The position numbers and the translations under genes are program-made. DNA of 64,000 nt from Mixia osmundae IAM 14324 (Eukaryota; Basidiomycota; Mixiomycetes; Mixiales; Mixiaceae): NCBI RefSeq assembly GCF_000708205.1, contig NW_014575547.1, positions 88,223-152,222 on the forward strand. The letters are read 5' to 3'. Below the pieces are notes generated by a model. It made no database searches. It saw only the letters and a program-made list of their open reading frames with translations, and was not told the DNA's origin. Below, in pieces: positions 21,257 to 32,424 of the stretch (positions within the stretch are counted from its first letter, which is position 1; the number at the start of each line of letters is the position of its first letter).

Positions 21257-21402
21257 TCTGGGATGGCCGAGCGGCAAGTCAAACTTGTGAGCCTGAGTGA
21301 CGTCGCTGATATTCTGCACTCTCAGGTTTAAGGCGGCAGTTTTGAATTCCCTAGAATTAGCTGCTGGGTTCGCCCTCCTGTGTTCAAATCACAGTTCCAG
21401 AG
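21257..21402 (+). tRNA. tRNA-Ser (anticodon UGA) with two introns
   Basis: The acceptor stem pairs TCTGGGA (21257-21263) with TTCCAGA (21395-21401), with one G-T wobble; discriminator G at 21402. The D-arm starts GCCGAGCGG. The anticodon stem GCAGT/GCTGC flanks loop TTTGAA...A with anticodon TGA at 21343-21345. A long class-II variable arm (GGG TTCG CCC) and the T-arm CTGTG TTCAAAT CACAG complete the fold. A 12-nt intron (21347-21358) sits at the canonical 37/38 position. A second insertion of 52 nt (about 21275-21326, boundaries ambiguous by 2 nt) splits the D-loop after G18-G19. Removing both leaves an 82-nt tRNA, normal for Ser. The A box (TGGCCGAGCGG) and B box (GTTCAAATC) are intact. Confidence 0.85.
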
Positions 21403-21406
21403 ATCA

Positions 21407-21412
21407 TTTTTT
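21407..21412 (+). terminator. RNA polymerase III terminator of tRNA-Ser
   Basis: A run of six T residues starts 5 nt after the discriminator base, as expected for a functional Pol III transcription unit. Confidence 0.75.
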
Positions 21413-21546
21413 GCCGCTTCCGCGCAGCTCGTCTCATTGTAGTATGCAGTTGATCAAGACACGCGCTACGTATCTTTTTGATGTAAAGATTGACCTCGCG
21501 AGCTTTTGCGCTGTGGACGCGTGCAGCTTCTCGGACCTCGAGGACG

Positions 21547-22600
21547 ATGCTGAGGCGAGTATGCAGGCAATCGCTGCCCTTTGCTACAGCCCCGAGAGCA
21601 TGCGGTCGCACTTTCGTTAGCTGCTCACCCCTCCGAGACGCTGCATCCGAGGCAAAGGCGGAAGCAAAGAGGCAAGCTCGAGAGACGCATTTTGGCTTCA
21701 AGAATGTGCCTGAGGGTCAGAAGGAGTCTTTAGGTCAGCCCACCCATTCCGTTCTCGAGTATGGAGCTGATAACAGTCTGCAGTCTCGTCGGTCTTTTCG
21801 TCCGTGGCATCGTCCTATGATGTGATGAACGATGCGATGTCGCTAGGCATCCATCGGCTCTGGAAAGATCACTACGTCAAGAAGCTCGATCCTCATGGCG
21901 GTCTCAAGTGCCTCGATGTAGCGGGCGGGACTGGCGATATAGCCATGCGAATCCTTGATCATGCCAAAGACAAGCATGCCGATCGCGAGACGTCTGTTCA
22001 TGTGCTCGACATTAACCCTGACATGCTCGCCGAGGGTCGCAAGCGATTCGCAAAGACGATGTATCACGCCGGTAAGATCGTAGCGCTTCACCCAACATTT
22101 CTCATGGAGAATGCAGGGCCTCAAGTTTCCTTCGAAGTCGGAAACGCTGAAGATCTCAAGTCGATATCATCAGACTCGCTCGATGTCTATACGATCGCAT
22201 TCGGCATCAGAAATTGCACACACGTTGACAAAGTACTGTCAGAAGCTTACCGGGTTCTCAAGCCCGGCGGAGTGTTCAGCTGTCTCGAGTTCAGCAAAGT
22301 CACTAATCCCCTACTTGCAAAGTTAGCCGTCGTCTCTCGCTTCGTCTGCATGGCACCCGCTGACTCCGAGGCAGAGCTTATGAGGCATACTCCTTCTCGG
22401 TCATACCCAACTTGGGACACATCATTGCTGCCGATCGCGACTCGTATCAATACCTCGTCGAATCGATCGTCAAGTTTCCAACGCAAGAGAGATTCGCAGA
22501 GATGATAGAAGACGCAGGTTTCACTGCGCCACAGGGGGGCCAGATCTGGGAAGACCTCACATTCGGCGTGGCGGCAATCCACACGGGTATTAAGCTTTGA
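21547..22600 (+). CDS. COQ5: 2-methoxy-6-polyprenyl-1,4-benzoquinol methylase, mitochondrial
   Basis: Three exons (21547-21733, 21784-22321, 22375-22600) encode 316 aa. The Arg-rich N-terminus is a likely mitochondrial presequence. Then come [38 protein letters not shown], the SAM-binding [15 protein letters not shown] and [20 protein letters not shown]. The ending SYQYLVESI...[12 protein letters not shown] is that of COQ5, the C-methyltransferase of ubiquinone synthesis. The second intron (22322-22374) is essential: without it the frame shifts just before [11 protein letters not shown]. The start is taken at 21547, the first ATG of the frame. The gene begins about 140 bp after the tRNA-Ser terminator. 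Confidence 0.95.
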
Positions 22601-22662
22601 TGCAGCATCGCGGAGGAACTGCAAATTGCTGTCAACAACAATGAAGTACACACAGGTATGCG

Positions 22663-24262
22663 CTAGTCGGCTACCGCGAGTCGTTCAGCGCCCGCCAAGC
22701 GTACAGAGCTGACGGGCGGGAAGCCCGCTTGTGGGCCTTTTTGCAAGACGAGCAAATTGCGCGCCTGGTGGATGTAAGCTTTGCTGTAGCCTTGCTCGTT
22801 CAGGCTAGCCGCAACGCAATGCATGTCGTCTAGATCGAGCGTCGGATCTCGCCAGGCATATTGTGCCGCAGCGAGTAGCTTGTCCAGTGGGAGCGTTGGA
22901 GGCCCTTCACTCGTTGGCCTGCCTTTGCTGAGTATCCACAGCCTACATCTCGCGATCAGCGGTGTCGGCCGAGCTAGCGGATAACGTACACTTTGCGGCA
23001 CAGATTGCGCCAGCAGATTACTTCCAACTTCTCTTTGAGGAGAACGTAAGCCCCTTTAGATCTGTGCCACTCTCGCCATCGATCGAGAGCTTGTACGCAG
23101 GCGGTATAGTCACCGAGCTATGCGCCCGTCAGCGGCGCTGAGCTGTAATGCAAAAAGTGAAGGCCTACTTTGAGCGCATCGGTCAAGGGTCCATATTGCG
23201 GTTCCAGGTCATATTGTTGCAGCAATAGCTTGCTGGGCAGTATTCCGAGGGGTAAAGAGGCAGCGATGAGGAAGATGAGCAGCATTCTGCATTGGGCGTA
23301 TGCAGCAGGAGAGCAGAGATCGAAAGCGGCTTGTAGCTCTTGTCTTGCTTGTCGCAGACGCCTTTGCGAGAGGTAGATCCGCCCGATATAGTATCGATAG
23401 GTCACTCGATCGGACTTGGGAAAGTCGACGTCGAGGAACGGTCGAGCGTGTCGCGTGTTGTTGATGATCGTATCGGTCAGGCGCAGATTGTCAAGCTTAA
23501 AGTAGATGCGCAAGCATTGATTGGCGACATAGAAAGTTGCCAGACGCTTCTGAGTCGCGCCTCTGTTGGTACATGAGCTTGGGCCTGCTCGGATGAACGA
23601 TGACCAACTTGTCCGTCGAGATGACATTCAAAGTGCGAATGAGCAAGCGGGATGCCAGACTTGCGCGGACGTTCTTGCTATCGTGCGCTGCCTCGTCCGC
23701 CTGTCATTGTGTCGATCAGCCCTGTACCGTTCATCTGACAGGACGAGCTGACTTGAAGTGCCAGCAGGGCGAGGGCGCGCGAAAAGAGCTTGAGCGTTGG
23801 CACGAGCCAATCACTATCTGGCTGCTGAAAGATACTCAGAACATCGCTGTATGCTCTTCAGCGATAGGCAAGCTCGGCGTTCGTGCGACATACGTGTAGC
23901 ATGTTTGTATGAGCTCGTAGGCAGCTGCTTTGGCCGACAAGTCTGGCGAGCCTGGCCTTGCGTCATCGAGATAGCGTAAGTAGTCGTGTACCAAGTCTCC
24001 GAGCGGTCCGTTCTCCTTGAAGAGACTGCGAATGCTGAGCATGACGCTCTGTGTGTTGCGCCGAGGCATGAGCTGAGCCGGGACCTTAGCGCACACGGCT
24101 CACATTGGTAGCCTGGAGAGCAAGAGCGAGCTGTCGAGTGGGAGAGTCATTCTGAGCGCTGAGAAACCAGAGAGGCTCGAAGCAGGCTGCAAGTGCGCGT
24201 GCATCACCGCTTTCGTATGCGAGCTTGACCCTGAGGCCGAACCGGCGCACTTCATGCTCCAT
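22663..24262 (-). CDS. CSN12: PCI-domain protein of the Csn12/Thp3/PCID2 family
   Basis: Seven exons (24262-24104, 24048-23894, 23813-23753, 23673-23609, 23562-23169, 23117-22990, 22942-22663) give 413 aa. The middle contains KRLATFYVANQCLRIYFKL and YRYYIGRIYLSQRRLRQA, then LLPSKLLL-type helices. The C-terminal winged-helix part has KEKLEVICWRNLCRKV, DDMHCVAASLNEQGYSKAYI and a KLVV-like ending. These fit the Csn12/Thp1/PCID2 family, which acts in TREX-2-like mRNA export or transcription-coupled complexes. Introns at 23893-23814 (80 nt) and 23752-23674 (79 nt) are longer than average, and their acceptors are the weakest part of the model. The gene is divergent from BIR1, with 82 bp between starts. 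Confidence 0.82.
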
Positions 24263-24344
24263 CGGACCGTCAATCTCGGCCTCGGCCTCCCAGCGAAACA
24301 ATGAGGGACGCGACTTGCTGGACTTGCCTGTACCGACAAGCCCG

Positions 24345-26074
24345 ATGGCCAGCAAAGGCAGGGCAAAGGGCAAGGCGAGAGACGTACACAAGCAACAAGA
24401 AGCACTCCTCGCTCAGCCTGCCTTTCGCATCGGCACCTTCGAGAACGGCGGGATTCCCAAGACAAACATCGCGTGGCCTCATCCCGCAGAGTATGGCATC
24501 ACACCGAGGTCGCTAGCAGAAGCGGGCTTCTACTATTCGCCGAGCGTAGGCGACGAAGACAATGCGACTTGCTTCCTCTGTGCCCGTAGCTACGGTGGCT
24601 GGTCCGAGGACGACGATGCGACGCAAGAACACTTTCGTCATCAACAGTACGCTGGAGAGTGCGCCTTTGCACACCTCCGCAAGATACACAGCGTCATGGG
24701 AGCATCCGTACAAGCCGGTCTACCGATCCCGCCTCTCGAAGATTGGATGGAGAACCCCACGAGCGAACACGAGACGAGGATGCGCTTCACTACCTTTGGC
24801 ACTTGGTGGCCCCATGACAAGCGCGGCTGGACGCCCAATGCCAAGAATGCGAGTCCACTGTTCCAGCTCACGCGATAGCTGCTGATACCGATTGAGCAGA
24901 TCGCCGAGGCGGGCTTCTTCTTCAGTCCCGATATAGATGACGGACGGATAGACACCGCGCTCTGTCCCTACTGCGGCACCGGCCTAGACGGCTGGGAGAA
25001 AGACGACATACCATTGTACGCGCTCAGCAGGTTTTTTTGGGCCCATACTGACCTCACTGCAGTGATGAGCATCACAAGCGCAAGACTCACTGCGCATTCG
25101 TTCAGGCAGAATTGGCAAGACGAGCGAAAGCCGTCGAGAGCGCGCCAAAAGCGTCAACGAGCAAGAGGAGTAATTTGGCAGCGTCGAGGAGCAAGCCGAC
25201 AAGCTCGGCGTCTATCGGCTCAAGGGCAAGTGCAGCTGACGATGTCCCGGAGCAAGCAACACGCGTCGAACCTGAAGAGGAACCTCGGCCGGCAGTACTG
25301 CCTGGCAAGCGACAGGTGTCCGGCGCAAAGCGACAGCGACAGATCAGCACAGACAGCATTGCGCGACGTCCTCCGGACCGAACAGAGACGACGGGCGTGC
25401 AAACGAGGCGCGTGACTCGTTCGGCCTCTGTTGCTTCCCTAGCCAGCTCCACGCGTTCTGCGCCGCCATCGCACGACGAAGGCATAGCGGATGGACCAGC
25501 ATCCTCTTCACCGCCTTTGCCCCAGGCGAAAAAGCCGAGGCGCAAAGCAACAAAGAGTCAGACTCGAACGGTCTCGAAGACAAGTCAGATACCGACCATC
25601 GATCTCGGCTCCACGTCATTAGATCTACCTGACGAGCCAGTCCATGCAAGCAAGATTTTACACACTGTCGAGCAAGTGTCCAGGGAGCCAGCACCGGCCC
25701 CAGGTCATCTACAGGCCCCTGCAGAAGCTACACCTCGCTCGAGCACATCTACTGCATTCCACTCGGTTGCCTCGCCCGATCATTCCTTCTCGATCATCGA
25801 GGCGCCAGAGGCGAATGAAGATGCTACACTCCGCTTGCCCGTCATCAACGGCTCCGCTGCAGCCTTGCCGAGCAGTCCGAAGCGAGTATCTGATCTGATC
25901 GCCTTACCGCCCGCAATGACCGAAGCCGAACTCGATATGACGGTGGAGGAGTACATCACCCGCGCTCTCGATAGAGATGCAGGAGAAGCCGAGAGAGCTT
26001 TGCGGCAGAAGCTCGAGGTCTTTGAGAAGCTCAGTGCGATGCACCGTCAACGGATCGAGCAAGCACTGTTGTAG
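24345..26074 (+). CDS. BIR1: Survivin-like BIR-domain protein (chromosomal passenger complex)
   Basis: Three exons (24345-24848, 24900-25015, 25063-26074) encode 543 aa. Two BIR zinc domains are seen. The first has CFLCARSYGGW with the downstream H...C in HQQYAGECAFA; the second has CPYCGTGLDGWEKDD with HHKRKTHCAF. A long basic, Ser/Pro-rich region follows, and a C-terminal helix (MTEAELDMTVEEYITRALD...) is typical of fungal Bir1. The protein acts with Aurora kinase and INCENP at centromeres and the spindle. The first intron is GC-AG (donor AAT|GCGAGT, 24849-24899); no GT donor restores IAEAGFFFSP. The coding end overlaps the convergent TPR-like gene by 44 bp. Confidence 0.9.
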
Positions 26075-27299
26075 CTTTTGCAATCTCAGCTATTCGCATC
26101 AGTAGCACCTGACGCGGCCATTCTATGTTCTCGATCTGCGGATTGGACAGCCAGACCGCGGCTGTTGGTCCATTCGGCAGCAAGATTGTCAGGGCCTGAT
26201 GGATATGATCGGATATTGACGATGTGCCCGTCTGCAACCTGTCCACGTTGGCGAGCGAAAGATGACAGTCTGCTAGGGCGAGCTTGCGCTCGTGAGTCTG
26301 TAAAGGTGGCTTGAGCGGCATTGCACCTTGCAACTTTGCCAATGCGCGACCGAAAGCATTCTGCGCGAGCTGCAGGAGGGTAGACCATTTCGCTCGATCC
26401 AAGCGCTGCTCTTCCACGACGAGCACGAAGAACTCGGCCAGGCTCGTCAGACCACTCGCGGGTAAGTCGACTGCCAAATCGTTGACGAGCTCGTCGAGTA
26501 TGGACACGAGCTGGGCGTCTGTGAATAGCGATATGTTGTGTGCCAACCTGCCGAGCTCGGCCACTCGGATGTCCTCTTGTCGATGAGACAAGGTGGCAAG
26601 GTCTACAGACGCAGAGAGCGGCTGCAGGACATGCTGGTTCGGCAGCAAACATTCGACGTCGCTCTTTGCGATGATCGTCGTGAGCACAATGTCGAGCGTA
26701 ACAATCTCGGTGATCTGGATATCGTTATCCTCGACCATCCCCAGGGATGCATCAGGAACATCGTCATCTTGCGATGCTGGTTGTAAGCGTGAGATCTGGG
26801 ATACCAGGAGCTCGTCCAGCAGACTAAGCGCTCTCTGAGGATCGTCAAGCGCGATGGGCTCATTGCCTGCAAAGTCGGTGTCCATCTCGTAACGAGTTGT
26901 CAGGGCAGCCGTCATGTTGAAGCAAGCATCGTCACGGCTGACTTCATACTGTCTAGCAGCGTCGAAGCGATCGATGGCTTGCGAGACAAGTTCTCGACAA
27001 TGAGGAAAAGGCGTGAATGTGTCGCCTAGCTTTAGCAAAACGCGCGCTCTGGACTTCTGATGAGGATGATATCAGTCCACACGACGAAGAGAAGCGCACT
27101 CGTTGTAGATGGCATCTCCGGTGAACCGAAACGTCTGAGCGAGCCGGTAGAGACGGAGAGATTCGTGATAATATCGCAATGCTTTGTCGCCGAACTGGTA
27201 GCGCTCTGCTTGTTCCTCCTGGTGTACACCTGCATCAAGGGCTTCGTCGTAGTCGATAGGCTCTTGTTTTCCCTTGGGTTTGGCTTTCTTGGGGGGCAT
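26031..27299 (-). CDS. TPR-like helical protein, uncharacterised
   Basis: Two exons (27299-27100, 27048-26031) encode 405 aa. A basic start (MPPKKAKPKGKQ) precedes helix pairs of TPR type, for example GDKALRYYHESLRLYRLA, AIYNEARVLLKLGD and AIDRFDAARQYE. The rest is alpha-helical with acidic patches. I do not recognise it with certainty; the layout recalls fungal Ett1-type translation-termination proteins, but this is only a guess. No membrane segment or signal is seen. The phase-2 intron is supported by continuity of the helical repeat. Its last 44 nt overlap the BIR1 coding end on the opposite strand. Confidence 0.72.
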
Positions 27300-27456
27300 G
27301 AGATGACACGCCGACAGTGACAGAGCGATGACTTCATCGACACAGAAGCACTGCCCCAGGCTGCGCAACGAGCTTAATTGCCAGCTCATTTCCCCGGCTT
27401 GACTCAAGGTACAGTACAGAGGACGACCTCACACAAGTCAGCAGATCAGCACAGAG

Positions 27457-28231
27457 ATGTCGACGCAACCGGGCGAGGACGTTGCACTGGACAAGTCATC
27501 TTCAATCAACTCCGTCATTGCAAGCGAAAATGCCAATGCTGTCATTGACCGCAACACTACCCAGTCAGTCGCACAGCTTCAATGTGCATCCATTGAGCTT
27601 AACAAGCCCGACTGGACAGCTACTTTGCATTCTCAGCGGCCACTTTCCTCATCCTCATCTCGATCCCAATGATATTCTTTCCGAGGCTGCTCTCTATCGC
27701 TCTGGGGGACGACCTGGCTTCAGTCGAAGGCGAAGGCGGTGTGCTACGACCGCTGAGCCAGCTCGAGTGCTTTTTTGCCCTCATCGCAGGTATCGCACAC
27801 GTTGCTCTCTCGCTCATGCTTATCATCCAAGTGAGTGCCCACGTAGCCCGTTGACAAGCGTCTCTGATGAACGTGTACAGACGGGCGCAATCCCACTCGT
27901 GACCACGCTGTCTGCAGATGAGGGGGAAGCGATGGCCAGTCCTTTCCGCAGTCCGGCCATCGCCATTGCTTCTGGCTATCTCGGGGGTCTCGCAGCCGTT
28001 TGCTGGTCACACAGTCTGCGCTTCATCGCAATCAACGCAGCCGGTCTCACTGTCTTTGGACTGTGGTCGCTCGTCTTTGGCGCAAACCTTTCGCTGAATT
28101 CGAAAGGAAAAGACAAGGTAAGCAGGCTCCTTGCTCAGTCCGGGTTTTGACTGACATGTATGCGCGACGGTTAGCATCAGAGCAGTTTCCCATTCAAGAA
28201 TGATTCTGCAGAAGATCGCAAAAAGGCATAG
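27457..28231 (+). CDS. Small integral membrane protein, uncharacterised
   Basis: Four exons (27457-27563, 27620-27830, 27881-28117, 28175-28231) encode 203 aa. The hydrophilic N-terminus (about 35 aa) is followed by four hydrophobic segments: FAFSAATFLILISIPMIFF, LECFFALIAGIAHVALSLML, AIAIASGYLGGLAAVCW and AAGLTVFGLWSLVFG. The polar tail ends DRKKA. The exon joins were chosen by phase and by strong GTGAGT/GTAAGC donors. I recognise no family. The topology (four helices, both ends probably cytosolic) would suit an ER or plasma-membrane protein. The first coding exon-intron boundary uses a modest GTCAGT donor but has a good branch site (CTTAAC). Confidence 0.75.
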
Positions 28232-28348
28232 GAGCCCTTGCCTCACATACACCCTCATGTTCATGAACTCGCGCAATCAGTGGAAATAGAAAGATGTAGC
28301 GATCAGCAATGCATACACGAACAGTTGTCACGTCACTCTGCGCGGACG

Positions 28349-29648
28349 TCATGCGATTCTCTTGGGTTGGCCGTCTGACGCGACGAGAGAGTGGTCTGCG
28401 CTTAGCACGCGCGGTCCGTCGCCTACTCGGGTATGGATAAGTCGGCTGACGCTTTCCGGCGGAAAGACAGTCGATACTTTCACGTTGAAGCCAGCAGGCA
28501 GGGAGCCTTCTTTTCTATCTTTCCCCGGAAAAAAGTGAGAGACGAGTGCGATGATCTCGGGCATGCTTTGCTCGAGTGCGTAGATGACCGCATTCGGCCC
28601 TGCGTCGAATGTGTAAGCCGCCACAAGACCTTTGCCAGCTTCTGTCGAGAGTCTGTTGAGTTCTGTGATGACTGCGATGATTGACCTTGACACGTCGTTC
28701 AGATAGAAGATAGGTGGGAAAGTGTCCATGCAGACTGCATGGAAGCTATTCGAATCCTTCATGGTGATTGTTGCAAAGGTATCAAAATCGCGTTGGTTGA
28801 TTGCCTTTGTGATCTCTGCCATTCTCTCGGGCACGACAGAATTGATGCGCTCTTGCAGCAGTGTCGAAGTCTGCACGGTCCTTTGCATGCCCGAAGTAGA
28901 AGAAGTGCCTTTCTTTGCATCCGACACCACGCAGATCAGTGCTTTCATGCCCGCCCAATGTGTCTCGGGCGCAACTTGGACAGCTAACGAGTCCTGCCCA
29001 TCCGCAGAGGCGCCCATTTCCCAAGCGACATACCCGCCAAACAGTGACCGACAGGCTGATCCTGAGCCCTGTCGTGCTATTCTCGATAGCTCAGATGCGT
29101 TCTCAGGCAGCTGGTATAGTTTTGCGAGCGTGAAGACAAGCGCTGCGAAGCCTGAAGCTGATGATGCTAGGCCGGCAGCGGTAGGGAAGTTGTTCTCTGA
29201 CACGATGTGCAAGTGACAGCTCGACAGCGCCTGCGAACCGTGCACCTTGTCATCAGCCTTCTTTGCCTCAAAGAAGAGCTTACTTTGCCGTCAATGTCTT
29301 TCTGTGAGGCTGATTGTTCGAGTTGTCGCCTGAGCTTGCGCATTTCCTCGAGACAAGTCGTCATCCTGCCTTCGCCATCTAGAGCGACGCTCGAGCCATT
29401 CAACCACAGCGCGTCTCGTGTGAAGGTTGCATCTGCACGTATGCTCGTTGTAGAGCGCAGATCATCTTGCGACAGCGTCAGAGAAAGGGACGAATTGGTT
29501 GGCAGAATGAGCGCAGTGTCCCTCTTGCCCCAATATTTGATGACTGCGATGTTGACCTGTTTTAGCACCAAAGCAAAGCATCAGCATACACATGATGTAC
29601 ATGCACTCGACTGACCGGCGCCGAGCATGTCGCCTCGACAAATGTCAT
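28349..29648 (-). CDS. MVD1: Mevalonate diphosphate decarboxylase
   Basis: Three exons (29648-29616, 29556-29284, 29230-28349) encode 395 aa. Spliced, the start reads CSAP then [13 protein letters not shown]. It continues with [34 protein letters not shown] (the GHMP-type glycine/serine loop) and [17 protein letters not shown]. The end shows [13 protein letters not shown]. These are hallmark MVD (Erg19) blocks. The enzyme makes isopentenyl diphosphate from mevalonate diphosphate using ATP, feeding sterol, ubiquinone and dolichol synthesis. All splice sites are GT-AG and phase 0. It is divergent from the MFS gene, with about 175 bp between starts. Confidence 0.96.
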
Positions 29649-29824
29649 TTCTGTGGGCTGAGCGACGTGGAAGCGTGAAACGCGGCACGCGGCATTGTTG
29701 CCTTTGCTAGTGCGCGCTAGTGCCCCGCGCTCACAACTTGAATCATCTAATTTTGGGTGTCGACTCCACGCAGTCGAGATTGTCGCCCTCCGGTATAGCC
29801 CCATCGCTCAGGCCATCGCAAGTC

Positions 29825-31416
29825 ATGAGCGATGACGAGGATGAAGACCGACAGACGCTACTGTCGCCTCCGCCGGCAAAGGCGCTAGACAAGCCCCTCA
29901 AAAGATCGCAATGGGTCATCATGGTCATCATCATGCTTTGCGAGCCCGTTTGCTTCTCCGTCATCTTCCCCTTCATCAATGCCGAGATCGCCTCGCTAGG
30001 TGTACCCACAGAGCGAGTAGGCTACTCTGCAGGCGCGGTCGAGTCTGCATTCGCCCTCGCGCAGCTATTCACTGTGCTCGCGTGGGGCCGAGCGTCAGAC
30101 AAGTTCGGTCGAAAGCCCATCATGATCTCAGGCTTGGCCGGCGTTGCGATCAGTATATGTTCCTTCGGCTTGTCGAGGACGATCCCCGGCTTGATCGTCA
30201 GCCGATCGCTCGCAGGCGGGCTGTCTGGCAATGTCGCCGTTGCCAAGAGCATGATGAGCGAGATGACGAGCCCTGGGTCCAAGCGGCGTACTAGAATGTT
30301 CTCACTCATGCCTGTCTGCTGGTCCTTCGGCTGCGTCATCGGCAGCGCACTCGGGGGCGGTCTGTCCAACGCGGCCAAACGCTATCCCACCGTCTTTGGC
30401 GATTCTGCTTTCCTACATGCGTACCCTTACGCGCTGCCTTGTCTCATCGCCGCCGTCTTTCCCTTTGTTGGCGCCGTTCTCAGCTCGATCGTGCTGGAAG
30501 AGGTGAGCCAGTAGGGTATGCTGCAGGCCACGACTGATTCGCAGCACAGACGCATCCGAATCACCAGCCAAAGTACGAGAGGATAGCAAGCTATAGCAAG
30601 ACGCTCAGGCATGAGCGCACGATCTCCGTTGCCTCGGCTTACAGTGACGATGCGCTGCTATCGCCAACGGCCGAGCGGCGGTCGAGTCAGTACGAAGATC
30701 ATGCTTTGCAGGGTCAGGATGAGCTAGAACGGGAGGCTGCATTGCACGACAAGCCAAAGCCGAGTCAGCTAAGGATGCTGCTGAGAGACCCGCAAGTTCA
30801 GATCACACTCGCCAACTTTGCGACGCGCGCCACCGTCATCACCGCCTGGACAGCTATCCTGCCGCTTTTTGCATTCACGCCAGTCAAGAGCGGCGGTCTC
30901 GGTATGTCCGAAGGTGAACTAGGCACGATGCTCAGCATCAGAGGCCTGTCAGTCACGTTCTGCCAGCTATTCCTCTTTGTTCCGCTGCACGAACGGTACG
31001 GCGGACTGAAGCTATATAGATTCTGCATGCTGCTCTATCCGACTACGTATATCTTTCCGCCTTTCATCAACCAGTTTGCACGCATGGAAGGCACACCCGC
31101 GCGCATAGCAGAATACAGCGTCTTATTCATCCATCTGGCAATCGTCAGCTTTGCCAACATCTCCTTTTCGTGCATCTCCTTGCTCGTCAACGCGCTCGCC
31201 TCAGGCTCGGACTCGCTCGGAACGCTGCATGGTCTTTCGCAGACGACAGTTTCGTTTGCAAGAGCTATCGCGCCCTGGGCAGGCACATCGCTATTTGCTT
31301 GGTCGATCACAGATGCTCCGGAAGTCTTCAATGGCTACCTCATCTGGCTGCTGATGATCCTATTAGGCCTAGTCTGCGCGTCGCTCTCCTTTGGCTTGAG
31401 CAAGGACACTCGGTGA
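29825..31416 (+). CDS. Major facilitator superfamily transporter
   Basis: Two exons (29825-30502, 30550-31416) encode 514 aa with about 12 hydrophobic segments. MFS motif A is clear in GRASDKFGRKPIMISG between helices 2 and 3. An acidic cytosolic N-terminus (MSDDEDEDRQTLL) and a central hydrophilic loop rich in Ser/Glu (about residues 230-290) separate the two six-helix halves. The layout resembles the fungal group around yeast YCR023C and plant ZIF-like transporters; substrate is unknown. The intron (30503-30549) has a GTGAGC donor and joins VLEE to THPNHQPK, a common junction in this group. Confidence 0.88.
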
Positions 31417-32424
31417 TCTGTCGATGTTGTTGTATATTGAGAGTATGCAATATGCAATGTGTTTGTAGCATACGACCAGGCTCACCTGCGGGCCGCGAGT
31501 TTGATTTCATCATTTGATCTTGCTCGACCGCGATGGATCGTGGAAGCCGGAAGAGTCACGTGAGTAGGTCATGCTGAACACTCGCAGCTGTCGTCGCCCC
31601 GCGACCTTGTAGAGCGAGGTGAACAGCTCCAAAACTCGCAGTCCATAGCCGCACGTGCGAATCGAAGTGCAGCAGCTTCACCAGTGAGGAGCACCCAGGC
31701 TCTGAGCGGCGTCCCACCACGTTAAGAACACCGACCAGAGCAGGCGCTTTCGAGCTAGAAGTGCACTCCTTCGACGCTCTGCGACTGCCTAGCAGCGCTC
31801 ATCAGCTAGGCACAGCTCTACGCCAATCCTCAATCGATACGAGCTACCAAGCGAGCTCGCAAGGACAAGACAGCACGGTCACGACATCCGCCTGACCCTT
31901 GGGCGCGCTCGCAGTTGACTGCAGGCAGCGCCGAGCAGACGGGCAGATTCACAGCGGTTTTGCTGTCTCGCTGCTGCTGTTGTGGAGGCTCGACTCGATC
32001 CGAGAAGGAAGCTAGCTGCGCTCTCAACTCGGACTTGGCTGTCGACTCCCACCGCGCCAAGTCGACTACCTCTTCGCGGCGACCTCATTCTTCGACGCTC
32101 GTAGGTGATCAGACCTCACTCTCGCTCGCTCTTGCAGATTCTTCTGGCAAGAAAGACTTCGGTGAGCAAGAACGGATTGAGCTACCTCTCTTCGGCGTTC
32201 TAGCACCAAGGCCGACTCGGCAGCCTCCCCAACCTAGGCGTCAGCGAGTGTCACCACCTTCAGCAGGCTCTCAGCAGACCCCTGGCAGTCGAGACTCGTA
32301 TCGACGCATTTTTTCGAGACACTACGGCCGACTTTCGCGTGCCGTTGAGTCGACCTCTTCCGCTGCCTCACGTGAGCACGACTGTAGCGCTCCTTCGGTA
32401 CCGGAACAACCTGATAATAGCGAC
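31417..32424. other. Long intergenic region / probable GSK3 leader
   Basis: About 1 kb separates the MFS stop from the GSK3 start. The half near GSK3 is rich in CT/GA and Ser/Arg-like codons. One frame stays open from about 31915 into the GSK3 start codon but contains no ATG, so it is best read as a long 5' untranslated leader. A TCACGTGA palindrome is noted separately. I see no RNA gene or repeat. Confidence 0.5.
31557..31564. promoter_or_regulatory. TCACGTGA palindrome (E-box / Cbf1-like site)
   Basis: A perfect 8-bp palindrome with the CACGTG core of bHLH factors lies in the MFS-GSK3 intergenic region. The same octamer occurs upstream of SUB1. Function is inferred only. Confidence 0.35.

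Noticed and set aside
21288-21325. Spliceosomal-looking GTGAG...CTCAG intron inside the tRNA-Ser D-loop insertion
   Set aside because: Removing only this 38-nt piece would leave 14 extra bases in the D-loop; the 52-nt insertion restores a normal loop, so a tRNA-type intron fits better.
22300-22420. Apparent frameshift in COQ5
   Set aside because: A 53-nt GT-AG intron (22322-22374) restores the conserved [11 protein letters not shown] block, so the gene is intact.
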